DNA from: Eustoma russellianum
Lineage: Eukaryota; Streptophyta; Magnoliopsida; Gentianales; Gentianaceae
Length of the DNA: 64,000 nucleotides
NCBI GenBank assembly: GCA_036186865.1
Contig: AP025054.1
Span: 26,705,051-26,769,050 of the forward strand
Direction: 5' to 3'
Part shown: one piece after another, positions 12,301-23,184 of the stretch
How the letters are laid out: every line of letters starts with the position of its first letter
How positions within the stretch are numbered: position 1 is the stretch's first letter
The notes under the pieces: model-generated
Told to the model about the DNA's origin: nothing
Database searches by the model: none
What the model saw: only the letters and a program-made list of their open reading frames with translations
Program-made: the position numbers and the translations under genes

Positions 12301-12438
12301 CGTTAGTACAGCAACATTATATATTAACTATATAAGGCAAGTAATATGCAACATATCATGCACATTTATCTTATGCACGTTTTTAAGCTCATTTAAATCA
12401 TATATTTTGAAATCACTCAAACCCCCTTTTTCTCTACA
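9396..12438 (-). repeat. 5' LTR of B, full length (3.0 kb)
   Basis: Bounded by TGTTGGATC at 9,396 and CTCTACA at 12,438, i.e. TGTAGAG...GATCCAACA on the minus strand. The U3 start (11,814-12,438) is absent from the other B LTR. It holds a TATA box at 10,075-10,082 (minus), three palindromes, and an 11-bp-stem hairpin at 12,204-12,228 (TTAATGAACTA / TAGTTCATTAA). The apparent ORFs here are not coding. Confidence 0.92.
10075..10082 (-). promoter_or_regulatory. TATA box in 5' LTR of B
   Basis: TATAAAAT on the minus strand. This would drive a transcript through both gag copies of B, antisense to element A. Confidence 0.68.
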
Positions 12439-14283
12439 TAAATTGCCTAGATTTTTGTGGGCGGAAGCCGTAAATTGTGCATGCTACGTAGTTAATCGTT
12501 TGTCTATTAGAAAGAAAATAAATAAAACGCCTTATGAGATATTAAATGATCGCATGCCTAAAATTGATTACTTTCGTGTGTTTGGTTGCAAATTCTTTGT
12601 TTTAAATACGAAAGATAATTTAGATAAGTTTGAATCTAAATCAATTGAATGTATTTTTGTTGGATATTCTGTGAATTCACTCACGGTGTGCGACCACGTA
12701 GAAGAATAAATTCGGAGGAAATAAACCAATTCCATGCCATGATATCCGAAATTGAACCTAAAAATGTGTTTGATGCTTTGAGTGATTCTTCTTGGATTGA
12801 TGCTTTGCATGATGAACTTAATCAATTTGTAAGAAATGATGTATGAGATTTAGTGCCACGACCACAAGATAAGACTGTAATAGGCACAAAGTGGGTGTTT
12901 AGAAATAAAATGAATGAAGAAGGAAAAGTAGATAGAAACAAAGCTAGACTTGTAGCACAAGGATATAATCAAGAAGAAGGAATAGATTATGACGAAACAT
13001 TTGCACCCGTAGCACGTTTAGAAGCCATACGACTTTTACTTGTATTGCCTGCATGAAAGGTTTTAAACTTTATCAAATGGACGTGAAAAGTGCATTTTTA
13101 AATGGGTTTATACAAGAAGAAGTATACGTGAAACAACCACTCGGTTTTGAAGATTTGAAACACCCCGATCACGTGTACAAACTAAGGAAGGCACTATATG
13201 GCTTAAAGCAAGCACCTAGGGCGTGGTATGATCGTTTTGCTACTTTTCTTTTAGAAAACGGTTCTAAAAGGGGTACGATAAATAGCACTCTCTTTTTGAA
13301 ACAAGATAAATCAGATTTACTAATCATTCAAATTTATGTTGATGACATCATTTTTGGATTTACATCTCATAAACTTGTTGAAGAATTTGAATCTTGCATT
13401 AAATCCGAATTTGAAATGTCTATGGTTGGTGAATTGAATTACTTTCTTGGCTTGCAGATTAAACAAACGAGTAAAGGTATACATATAAGCCAAGTTAAAT
13501 ATATAAAAGACATGATTAAAAAGTTCAATTTTGAGAATTTAAAACCGTCCCCCACCCCTATGAGCGTCACCACTAAACTAGATAAAGATGAACATGGAAA
13601 GGACTTTGATAATGCTTTATATAGGTCTATAATTGGTTGTTTGCTCTATCTTACTGCTAGTAGACCTGATATCATTTTCAGTGTGTGTATGTGTGCATGT
13701 TTTCAAAGTCAACCTAAAGTATCTCATTATAATGCTGTGAAAAGAATATTTCGCTATATTAAGCACACACCACTTTAGGCATTTGGTATGATAAAGATTG
13801 TGAACTTAACTTGCATGCCTATACCGACGTGGATTATGATGGATGTAAAATAGATAGAAAAAACACAAGTGGCACTTGCCAATTTATAGGAAACTCGCTA
13901 ATTTCATGGTTTTCGAAAAAGCAAGCAAGTGTAGACTTATCCACTACCGAAGCTGAATACATGGAACTTAGTCTTTGTTGCACACAATTCCTATGGTTAA
14001 AACAACAACTTTCTGATTTCGGTATCACGGTAAATCGTATTCCTATATATTGTGATAGTATGAGCGCCATCAACTTATCTAAGAACCCCGTGCTACATTC
14101 AAGGCCAGGCATATAGAAGTACGCTATAACTTCCATCGTGATCACGTAAACAATGGTGATATTATCATAGATCACGTACGCACAGAGGCACAGGTAGCAG
14201 ATATCTTCACTAAGGCACTAAATCAGGCCACGTATGAAAATCTTCGTTCTAAATTAGCCATGATTTCTGATGATTTGATTTGA
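12439..14283 (+). pseudogene. pol: Pol of Sirevirus A, second part: integrase end, RT, RNase H
   Basis: The sequence resumes exactly where 4,303 stopped: FLWAEAVNCACYVVNR and GCKFFVL are the integrase C-terminal region. Near 12,672 it jumps to RPRRRINSEEINQF, the start of the RT region, so the linker and some hundreds of bases are missing. RT runs to about 13,800: TKWVFRNKMNEEGKV, ARLVAQGYNQEEGIDY, QMDVKSAFLNG, and the catalytic box IYVDDIIFG at about 13,332. Stops or frame changes lie at 12,846, 13,054 and 13,778. RNase H at 13,811-14,283 shows YTDVDYDG and STTEAEYM. The end is TGA 14,281-14,283. Confidence 0.93.
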
Positions 14284-14326
14284 TATCTCTTTCCATATTT
14301 ACATGCACCTTTGATTGTCTTTCCAA

Positions 14327-14504
14327 AATAAAGGGGGAGAGAATGCATGATTTAAGGGGGAGAGAGAGATTGATTGCACAAATCAAGGGGGAGAAAATTC
14401 AAATTTTAAAATTCAAAATTTAAATTTGTGCACGATTGGAGGGGAAGTGACAAAATTTAAATCATGAACGTAGGTTATTTTGTAAATCATCAAAAGGGGG
14501 AGAT
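14327..14504 (+). other. Multiple polypurine tracts before the 3' LTR of A
   Basis: Purine runs of the type AAGGGGGAGAGA occur at about 14,327, 14,352 and 14,385, with a weaker one at about 14,437. The functional-looking one is CAAAAGGGGGAGAT at 14,491-14,504, next to the LTR start. Repeated PPTs are known in the Sirevirus lineage. Confidence 0.85.
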
Positions 14505-14886
14505 TGTAGAGAAAAAGGGGTTTGAGTGATTACAAAATGCATGATTTAAATAACGTGTACTAAAGAAATGCTTGACATGTTTTATGACTTGACACGTTTT
14601 TGCATAAAACTTGCCTTATATAGTTCATATATAATGTTGCCGTACTATCGAGCCATGAAGCTTTAAAGCTTACATCAAATGGCGAACATTTGTTGCGTTT
14701 AAACTATTTTCAGGTGCCACTATTAATGAAATAAACTAGTTCACTAAGTGAAGTACTTAGTTAAATGAACTAAGTAGTTCATTAAATGGTGATATATTTG
14801 GAGAAGGCACAAAGGCAATAAATTGAAGAATGGAAAGTCTTCTCCTCCCCTATCACACGCCTTTACATATATATATATATATATAT
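14505..14886 (+). repeat. 3' LTR of A, segment 1 (U3 start)
   Basis: Starts TGTAGAGAAAAAGGGG directly after the PPT. Includes the hairpin-rich stretch around 14,720-14,790 and ends in an (AT)n run where LINE fragment 1 entered. The LTR continues at 15,835-15,892, 16,162-16,972 and 28,764-30,532. Confidence 0.9.
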
Positions 14887-15834
14887 GAGTACAGGCAGAC
14901 ATGGTACGTTTTCTGTATTCCTTCATCTACTCATCGTTGCCACTCACTTTACATATGCGCACATATTTCTTCCACTCACCTTCCTTTCACGATGTGGGGG
15001 GCCGAGGACGATTCGAACCTCTGCATGTCGAAAGTATCTTATTGTCTTCCAACGGGATTGGCACACACAAGTTGTCGCTGCCTGTACTCTTGTCAGTGCA
15101 GGCAGCTTTGGTGAGCTCCTCATCTTCATATTATATTTACAAATTATGACTTTACTGTGTATTTTTGATGCCTCTTTTGGTAATGCTGTTGCACGGGCGT
15201 TTTGGAGTCTCACACATTCGATGGACGCGATTAGCTGGCATTTTCGTACGACTTGGCTCATTTTCTGCTTCCCTGCCTGTGCCTTTATGGGTACAGGCAG
15301 ACCGGGTATGTTTTACACTCTTGCGGCGGGTGTCCTTTCATTACTTTTCCCAATGATGCCTCACGTATGGTGTGATTTGTATGTTGCATGGACGACTTGG
15401 TTGCTGTTTTCTTTCCACGAGAACGCTGTACGTGCTGCCACAGGAATTCGGACATTGTTATGGGGCCTTCTCACTCCTTTTAGGCGATAGTCCAGGCATA
15501 CATATATGTTATCATGTCGGGTGCTTGATCATGACCAGGGGATGCTACTTATTCAGAGGACAAAAGATGCCATATCATTGTATTTACTTGGTCTCATATT
15601 TGATATCTGTGATAGTCGTATAAATATGTACGCTTTTTCCTTCGCCAAGGTTTTATCCACAAGGGTGGTTTTTCTTGGCAAGGTTTTAATGCGGCATATC
15701 GTATATGACTGGAGATATATCATCATTACCTTTCTAATTCATAGGTTTGCATATTCGAACGCTTTGTATCACGGTTTTCCTCCGCCATAAGTGAGGTTTT
15801 TCTCTAATAAAAAAATGTGTACATGTAAAAAAAA
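14887..15834 (+). mobile_element. 5'-truncated LINE 3' end, fragment 1
   Basis: Resembles the 3' region of the LINE at 52,931-58,581. It begins in the middle of a conserved 24-nt hairpin, contains two whole hairpins (15,080-15,103 and 15,275-15,298), the terminal hairpin (15,644-15,679) and CCTCCGCCATAAGTGAGG, and ends in an A-rich tail. It is flanked by a TACATATAT...AT repeat (14,864-14,886 and 15,835-15,855), which could be a ~21-bp target duplication in a microsatellite. A 201-residue open frame here is not a protein. Confidence 0.8.
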
Positions 15835-15892
15835 TACATATATATATATATATATACATATAAATATACACATATATATATATATTCAGATT

Positions 15893-16161
15893 GACGAATA
15901 TCAACATTTGTACTCATGTTTCCCTTCTACGCATGTCAATGATGGTCGTATAAATATGTACGCTTTTTCCTTCGCTAGGGTTTTATCCACAAGGGTGGTT
16001 TTTCCTAGCAAGGTTTTAATGCGGCATATCGTATATGACTGGAGATATGTAATTCTTAGTTCGTTATTTCATTTGTTCGCCTACTCTGAACTGATGTAAT
16101 ATGGTTTTCCTCCGCCATAAGTGAGGCTTTATTTTAATCAAATAAATGTTTATATAAAAAA
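15893..16161 (+). mobile_element. 5'-truncated LINE 3' end, fragment 2
   Basis: About 270 bp. Carries the terminal hairpin (15,974-16,009), the CCTCCGCCATAAGTGAGG end motif and an A-rich tail. Flanked by a perfect 15-bp duplication, ATATATATTCAGATT, at 15,878-15,892 and 16,162-16,176, as expected for target-primed reverse transcription. It lies within 60 bp of fragment 1. Confidence 0.82.
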
Positions 16162-16972
16162 ATATATATTCAGATTTTTTTAAAAGGCACTATACACATA
16201 TATTCCAACGTACTACCGACACGTTATATATTTTACGAACGTACGTTAACGTCACACCACTATATTTATCTCATATTTATGAGTATATTCAGGTGTTATA
16301 TCATATGGTATAAGTCATGGTGATGACAAAATTATTACGACACGTTACAAGGTTCTAAACCAAAAATTGTCGTATCGGGTGAATACCGAAACTTCGCCAA
16401 CGTGTCACGTACTTGCCATATATAGATGGCCAGCCCCTACACTTCAAAAATGACCAGAAATTTCGTGGTCTACATTCTATATTCATCCATGAAATCATTC
16501 CATGTTATCACACACAAATCACCCCTAATTAAGGCCAAATTATGGAGATCTCAAATTCAACATATTAAGCAAATGGGGCGCCACTTACTTCAGCCATTAG
16601 AGCTGAATATTCAAGTCATTCTATGTATATTATGTGTGACATAATATATATAACATGTGCAAAAAGTTTGAATTCAATCGGAGAAAAATCGCATAATCGA
16701 CAAAAGTCGAAAATTCGGTTTTCTACGAACACGACACATGGAACGTTTTTGGCATGTGATATAACATGTATCTAGACACTTTTTACATACTCTATACATT
16801 CTAAAGTGTTCTAGAAAAATCAATTTAGGGCTGATTGGAATATATCATAAGTGTATAATTATTGTGCACTATTTTATAAAGTTGAGAAAAATAAAATTCA
16901 GCACATGTACAAGCCATATCACACGCCACTTCAGCCTTAATGGAGCATATGTGGAGCATAGTTGGCATCTTG
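16162..16972 (+). repeat. 3' LTR of A, segment 2
   Basis: Continues the LTR after the LINE fragments, collinear with 31,650-32,440 and 52,425 onward. It ends in TCTTG (16,968-16,972), the left copy of the target duplication of gypsy C. Confidence 0.9.
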
Positions 16973-19900
16973 TGTAGCGCCCCACACTCGGACCTTGTCC
17001 GAATACGATGCACCCACCGTACTTCACTAAGGAGAGTACAAGGTGTCATGCATAACATGAGAAAATCCATAACTTAAGCCATGGACTCCCATGCTCACAT
17101 TTAACATGGTAGTAAAATTTTGGCAGAATTAAAACTTTTTAAATAAACATGCATTCGGCATAATAAGTCCCCGAAAGTAGTAGTCCCACAAAATGACATA
17201 ACCGAAGTCCAAAAGAGTTCAACATTGTTCATAATACAAACATCATGGCCGCACAAAAGTCCTTAAGCTTTGCCTTCTTCAGATTTCCTCGCCTACGGAT
17301 ATGGCACTCTCGGCTCATCCCCGATTCACTCAATCTTAGCATTATCTGGCTCTGGGTAAAAAAATAAAAGTGTGAGTGATAAAAATCACCCAGCAAGAAT
17401 ACAATAAACCACCATGAAATAAATAAAGAATTATAACATGAATGTAAAACCCCAATAATCTTAATATTCATCGTACCTGACCATAAATCCATAATCCGCT
17501 TGAATGTAACCTAAATTACACTTAGGTAATACAATTCTCATGTTATCATTATTCTCCATATCATAAAAATTTATTATGTAACGTGCGCATGGAATATGCA
17601 TGATGCAATGCATGATGTCATGTCATGGTAAAAATCATCGTCATGTGGTCCCATAAAATATTCATAAAGAAAACAGAGTGTCAGATCAATTAACCCCGGA
17701 TCTGAGCGGGTCCAGAACATATCAACATACCAATTAACCCCAGGTCTGGACGGGTCCAGAACATGTCATCAGACCAATTAACCCCGGGTCTGGAACGGGT
17801 CCAGAACATGTATCAGATCAATTAACCCCGGATCTGAACGGGTCCAGAACATATCATGTCAACAGACCAATTAACCCCGGGTCTGGAGTCGGGGTAGTCG
17901 CATGCTTGGCTGGCAAGGGAATCATAAAGCTTTCTTGAAAACATGGGACCATAAAAACTTTCATGCATAACGAAAAACATATTTACTTAGAAAGTCTTGC
18001 TTACATACGAAAAATTCATAAAAATCAGATTCATGAGGCATATGATCATGCATGATACATGAAATGATATGCAATGCAAGTCATGGCATGAAGAATCGTA
18101 AGTATTCCTTATAGCATGTCAACAAGCATGGTTTCTGAAACTAAAAATTTCCAGATTTTACTTCATGTTCAACAGGGCGGCTAAATTAACCAAATAGGCC
18201 CATTTTCATAATCTTTTGTCCTACATGTGTTTAGTGAGGTCTTAGCTCTATGTCGTAAAATATTTGTAACTTTCTAAGGCGAATGAGGCCCTTAAATATT
18301 TAAATTATTATCAAGTGTACTTGCTGAATTCTGCTGTATAATAGCCATCATTACCTTAATTTTTCATGACTTTAGATCCTTAATCATATGGCCACAACCT
18401 GGAAAATATAGTAAAATCCCTAAAGACTAACTTTCATAGGCCCAAACCGTGTATATAGGTCAAAATCCACAAAATTAGGCCTCTTAAATTATTCTCATGT
18501 TCTGCCCAATTTTCTAGTTTTAGTACATTAACTTTATATCCATAATTACCCTTCCAAAATGTTAATACCAACTTGATTAATTTACATGGTCATGCTCCTC
18601 TATGTCCTAGGTGATTAACATAAAATTTCCAGAACACTCTAATAACCTTAAAGGGTTCATTTAATTATTTTTCCTAAATGGGTCACATGCTGTTACTGGA
18701 CTGACCAATTTTACTAAAAATTCTATTGTGGCAAAACCATAATTTCTTTTTCCGAAAGTCCAACTTACCCATGTCATAAACATGCAGAACTAGCATCCTA
18801 CCGCAATTTAGCCCATTTTCATGTCTCCAAGGTCTATTTTTGGGTCAAAGAACTCGTTACTTAATTCTGTCCTGCTCCAGTAGTTTCAGCTAGAGCAGTG
18901 TTACCAAATACTTTCTTAAAAATAATCCAAAACTTATTTTACCAAAATTCCAACTTTCGTATTTGCTACACACATAAGGTTGTCACCACAATAAAAATCA
19001 GCTTTATTGAACTTCTACAAGATCCATTTTTAAGCCATTCAAAACGTTATACAATTCTGCCTAGTTCCAGAATTTCCAGCCTGAGCAGTTTCACCAAATA
19101 TTTTATTAAACATAATCCACAACTTATTTTACCAAAATTCCTACTCTCGTATTTGCTACACACATAAGGCTAAAAGCATACCAAGAATCAATTCGAATGC
19201 ACGTCAGCAAGGTTCATTTTAAAGTCACACAACACACTGTCCAATTTCGTCCAGCTCCAGTGGTTTGATGTTTTGCCATCTTTTCAAGTCAAGTGTCCAC
19301 AATTTGTCTTGTTCTTATGAAATAAATTATTAGTCACCACATACACCCTTTGTAACATGAATATCCAGATTCCATGCTTCTTATTGAGTCACCTTTGATT
19401 CATTCCAAAACAGTGAGTGTTTGGAACACAACACTCATCATATTTACTCACCTTGCACATTGTTAAGTCCATTCTTGGTACAACTAAGTTATAAATCATT
19501 CTTTCTTCATACTCAGCCGTGTGCATTTACCAAGATAACCAATGTTACATTTAAATTTAAGCACAACCATACTCATATAGTATATCATCTAATATGCAAA
19601 TTCCACACATCTTAGTGTTCACAAAATATGCTCTTTCTTGGATTTCAAACTCACCATCACATTCACCTCTTCGGCCGAAAGTTATGAGGTGCCATACACA
19701 TATTTTACAACATTTATTTAGACATGCAGCACATTCACATGCCAGTTCATTTTTAATCCTACCAAGTAACCTTGTAAAATTACTACTAGCACTTGCATGT
19801 CATCTTGATGCTTCTTAAGTTTCATCCAAGAGCTATTCTTGCCTAGGGTGACTTGGTTGAACCTTATTTCACCCTAAATCAACCTCAGATCACCTTGCAT

Positions 19901-21586
19901 ATAAGAAAATATTTCATCTTTGAAGGAATTAATCACATGCAAGGCATTGTTCTTAAAGAATCACTAAGGTATAGTCTTAAAACTTAGTATATTCAACTAA
20001 AGTTCACATCTTAGAAACATCTAGCCATTCAAGTCACTAATTCTTCAAATAAATCAAGAGATTCTAGTGTATACTTGCCTCTTCAAGCTAAAGCTCTTTT
20101 CTTAGCTTGGATATTGGATGAGTTGAGTTGAAATTTTCTTCCTCCTTCACCCTTTGAGCATACGGTTTTTGAAGGAAATGAAGGAAGAATATTAGTCATC
20201 GTTCTTTGATGAAAATAGAACTATTTAGAGCTTAGATCTTCTTACCAAAGTGGAACCTTGAATGGAGCTTTCCTAGAAAGAGATTGCACCACCTAAAAGA
20301 TTTGAATATCTTGCACCTAGTGACCATGAATGTCACGGTTGGGGGTAGGAAAAAGGCACCCATGTGAGCTTCATCATTTGGCATGAAGAATTTACTTAAG
20401 GAACTTGGAATGAGACTTACCTGAATATTTCTTGAGTCTTGAAGATGTGATTTGAGTTGGAACTCCTAGCTTCCAAGATGAAGGGGCCGAAAGTTGTGTA
20501 TGTGGAGGGAGATGGAAAAACTTTCTAAGTGTTAGCTTGGCTTGAATGCTTCTTGAGGGAATTCAAGATGGGTGGAAGAGAGTTGTCTTGCAAGATTTAA
20601 AAAAAAATCTAAGGGGCATGGGGAAGGGGTATCCGGCGCATATGGAGGGGAAGGGAGGCCTAGGCTTGTAGCTTCAAACTTTTGTCTCCTATGCCTCTCC
20701 TTTTTATTATTTTATTGTTTCTTTTTTGCATGTCTTCTCTATTTATTTATTATATAATTGTATTTTTGTTAGATAATTCAAATACTAGAAATATGGAGAG
20801 GATTCTAGATCCCTCCCTTCTCCTTGGCCGAAATCTTTGGGGTCTTGGGGGGTAGTTTTGTCTTTTTACATTTATCATATCCCATACTTATATAATTTAT
20901 AATATTATTTATTTTATCTAATTATGATTTTAACCTTGCTTTGTGAGGATCATTTATGTTTTCATTCTTATAAAAACGGATTTATTCTAAGGTTAATCAA
21001 GGCCTCTTGGCCGAATCCTTGGGCTATTAGGAGGGCATTTTTGTCCTTTCACGCCTTTTATAGTACATAATTGCATAATTACACCATAACTTGTAATATC
21101 TAGTTTCTTATGTAGGCTTTTAGGTTTACTTTCAAGAGGACTTATTTAGGTTAGTCTTTTTGTAAAAAGGGAATATTCTTAGGTTCACTAATGTCTTATG
21201 GCCGAAATTAAAGGGCTTGGAGGTCATTATTGTCTTTTCACTCATTGCTTCATTCATATAAATATGATATTGCTCCTAACATCTAATTTATAGAGTAGGT
21301 TTGAGTCTTACTTTGAGGAAAACTACTTGGGCTAGACCTCTTATAAAATGGAAATTATTCCAATATCCTCCAAGACCCTATGACCGAATTTATAACGTCT
21401 TGGAGGGCTAAATAGTCATTTCACGTGCTCCACGACATCCATTTGTATAATTATATCGTATTCATCTCAAAGGAAATTTAGATACAGACTCACTAAGGTA
21501 ACTTAAAAAAATGCAACTTGGAGAACTTATTTATTACGTCGCATCATACGGGTTCTAGTATAGTACGATTTTCGTGGGGTGCAACA
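16973..21586 (-). repeat. 3' LTR of gypsy C
   Basis: 4,614 bp, TGTTGCACCCC...GGCGCTACA on the minus strand. Includes a conserved hairpin at 17,019-17,039 (GTACT...AGTAC) and a minisatellite at 17,682-17,890. The rest is AT-rich without coding signal. The other LTR lacks a ~60-bp piece near 27,230 and has a local rearrangement at about 26,895-26,925. Confidence 0.93.
17682..17890 (+). repeat. Minisatellite in C 3' LTR, five units of 43-50 bp
   Basis: Units start CAGAYCAATTAACCCCGG, followed by RTCTGRACGGGTCCAGAACAT. They begin at about 17,682, 17,728, 17,771, 17,814 and 17,864. GC-rich compared with the surroundings. Confidence 0.9.
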
Positions 21587-21601
21587 TCCTCCCCCCTTAT
21601 T
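21587..21601 (-). other. Polypurine tract of gypsy C
   Basis: TTAATAAGGGGGGAGGA on the minus strand ends directly at the LTR start. It primes plus-strand DNA in this element type. Confidence 0.8.
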
Positions 21602-21880
21602 AAAAGTTTCGTCCTCGAATCTTAGAGTACTAGTCAAAGAGATGTGGTATAACTCCTTCATGCTTTCATCGATTCCCGAGTCCACCCCACTAAAGTGGAG
21701 ATCGACATTTTCTTCCATACAGTATTTTGCAAGGCCACAAAATGGCGAACTCTGTCAGACGATCGACTTATAACACAATTAGTAACACATCCATTCTTTG
21801 TCCTTGGCACGTTAGTCATGAAATCTATAGTGACACGATTCCATTTTTTTTTCTTGAATGGATTGCAACAATCTTGTGGG
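21602..21880 (-). pseudogene. pol: Relic of integrase and pol end in gypsy C
   Basis: On the minus strand, 21,855-21,730 reads like the integrase core around the first catalytic Asp (TIDFMTNVPRTKNG, compare TMDFITDLPRTRSG in G), then RSSDRVRHFVAL for DRLTKSAHF. At 21,640-21,602 the end of pol is recognisable (LYHISLTSTLRFEDETF). Most of the integrase between the two is gone. Confidence 0.65.
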
Positions 21881-22679
21881 TCTTTGATGTCCCATTCTTA
21901 TCCTTCGGTAAGTAAGACATAATAAAATATCTATCTAGTCCCCTTGCAACTGCTTCGTTCATCCAATCTTAGAGGTTACGTCAGGACTTATCCTTTATTC
22001 TCCAAAGGCATTATCATAACCCACCTCATGTCTTAAGCACCTCCAATCTCGATACTGTGTACCGATGACGATATTCCTTCCAAGGTCAATAAGGATGTAC
22101 ACAACGTGATCATGTAATATTAAGATTTCCTTCTTTTCGTTAAATATGCAGAAAATGATAAAGGTCCTTGATTCTAGACTGTAAATCATGCGCTTTCCTT
22201 CTGTAAACATCTTTGAGTAAACACGTGTTAGCTATATTGCGTATATATTCGCATCGATCAGTATTCGAAATTGCTCTCCTAAAGTACATGTTCGATGATT
22301 CGTACCTTAGTTTGAGAATGTACTTTCGTAGAATGGTGAACCCCAAATCTTTCGTCAAGTCCTACCCAACTCATCCGTTTCGCCGATATGCTATCATTGT
22401 AATAATCGAATCTAGAATCGTAATTCTTTCTTTAAATCTTATGACATTTCGAGGATTTCTCGTTCTTCACAAAATCTATGTTTTCTTTTTCAAAACATAA
22501 AGGTATCCTTATTTGCTTTGTTCACATACATTATTTGGATTATCAAGCTATGCGAAATTCCGTCCCATCATATCATTACTGCTAGAGTGTGTTAGATACT
22601 CCCAACTTGTAATTTCTCATCCAACTATAAAGGTGTTATATCTCACAGAATTTCCCTTTTGCCTCTTTAATTTATATTA

Positions 22680-22970
22680 GTTAATAAAGGAATTTAGACC
22701 AACTTATCTAAATGCCCCGGAGGTACTAGATTCATAAGATCTATTAACGTAGAAAGATATTTGTCAATCCTAATGGTTTCGGGACGTCTATGATGCGTCC
22801 TATACATAGTTCATGTACATCCTCAATCTTGATTTTTCAGTTGGAAGTATCCAATTTGCAACTCCGCTTTGTTAATGCTTGTGTTTCCCGAAGCAGGTCA
22901 GACAAATCATTGACCTTAGGTAACCGGTATTTACCCTTCATTGGAACCTTGTTGAGTTCCGACCATCAGG
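22680..22970 (-). pseudogene. pol: Relic of reverse transcriptase in gypsy C
   Basis: ELNKVPMKGKYRLPKVNDL at about 22,960-22,900 matches the RT motif of G (EINKITIKNKYPLPRIDDL). GYFQL follows in another frame, and a piece like FMDLMN...LDKF sits near 22,750-22,690. The region between is shortened and out of frame. At the place where G has its 72-bp GT-AG insert (after DLLR, about 22,881), C has none. The bases 21,880-22,680 and 22,970-23,185 probably hold further worn pol, but I cannot assign domains. Confidence 0.7.
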
Positions 22971-23184
22971 GTGCTGATCTGACTGTTAAGAACAAATTTG
23001 GTAACGTATTCTAACCTTCATGCTTCAGTTGTGCTACTCTAGTTATCTTCTTTGTCCATGTATTAATGGCTATGTAGAAATATTTCATGAGGTTCTTTAT
23101 CACGTGGTTCTAATTCGATCTTTAGCATGACCATGTATACTTGGACAATGAACAACATAGGTACTTCATATTTAAATGGGGTAG

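Larger units (their letters stand above)
4304..12438 (-). mobile_element. Sirevirus B: inverted, pol-less element with two gag units, inserted in the integrase of A
   Basis: Read on the minus strand, the order is: full LTR (12,438-9,396), PBS, gag copy 1, a second PBS with gag copy 2, then an LTR lacking its first ~620 bp (6,717-4,304). No protease, integrase or RT can be found. Both outer ends are LTR ends: TGTTGGATC at 4,304 and CTCTACA at 12,438. Skipping B joins the two integrase halves of A in frame, so B entered an already formed A. The flanks are AAAAT on the left and TAAAT on the right, which is only a weak 4-of-5 duplication. Confidence 0.9.

Noticed and set aside
4304..12438. Two gag frames and two LTRs read as two separate tandem elements
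   Set aside because: No LTR lies between the gag copies; only 9-12 bases of LTR end precede the second PBS, so one rearranged element explains it better.
15003..15025. GATTCGAACCTCTGC, resembling a tRNA T-arm (minus strand)
   Set aside because: No acceptor, D or anticodon arm can be folded around it, and the T-stem does not pair over five bases. It is part of the LINE 3' region.
14885..15490. A 201-codon open frame in the LINE fragment
   Set aside because: It lies in LINE 3' non-coding sequence, includes the hairpin modules, and shows no domain; overlapping frames are equally open.
17900..21500. A host gene hidden in the long AT-rich stretch of C's LTR
   Set aside because: The stretch is duplicated at 25,140-28,680 as the partner LTR, and no frame with domain features exists on either strand.
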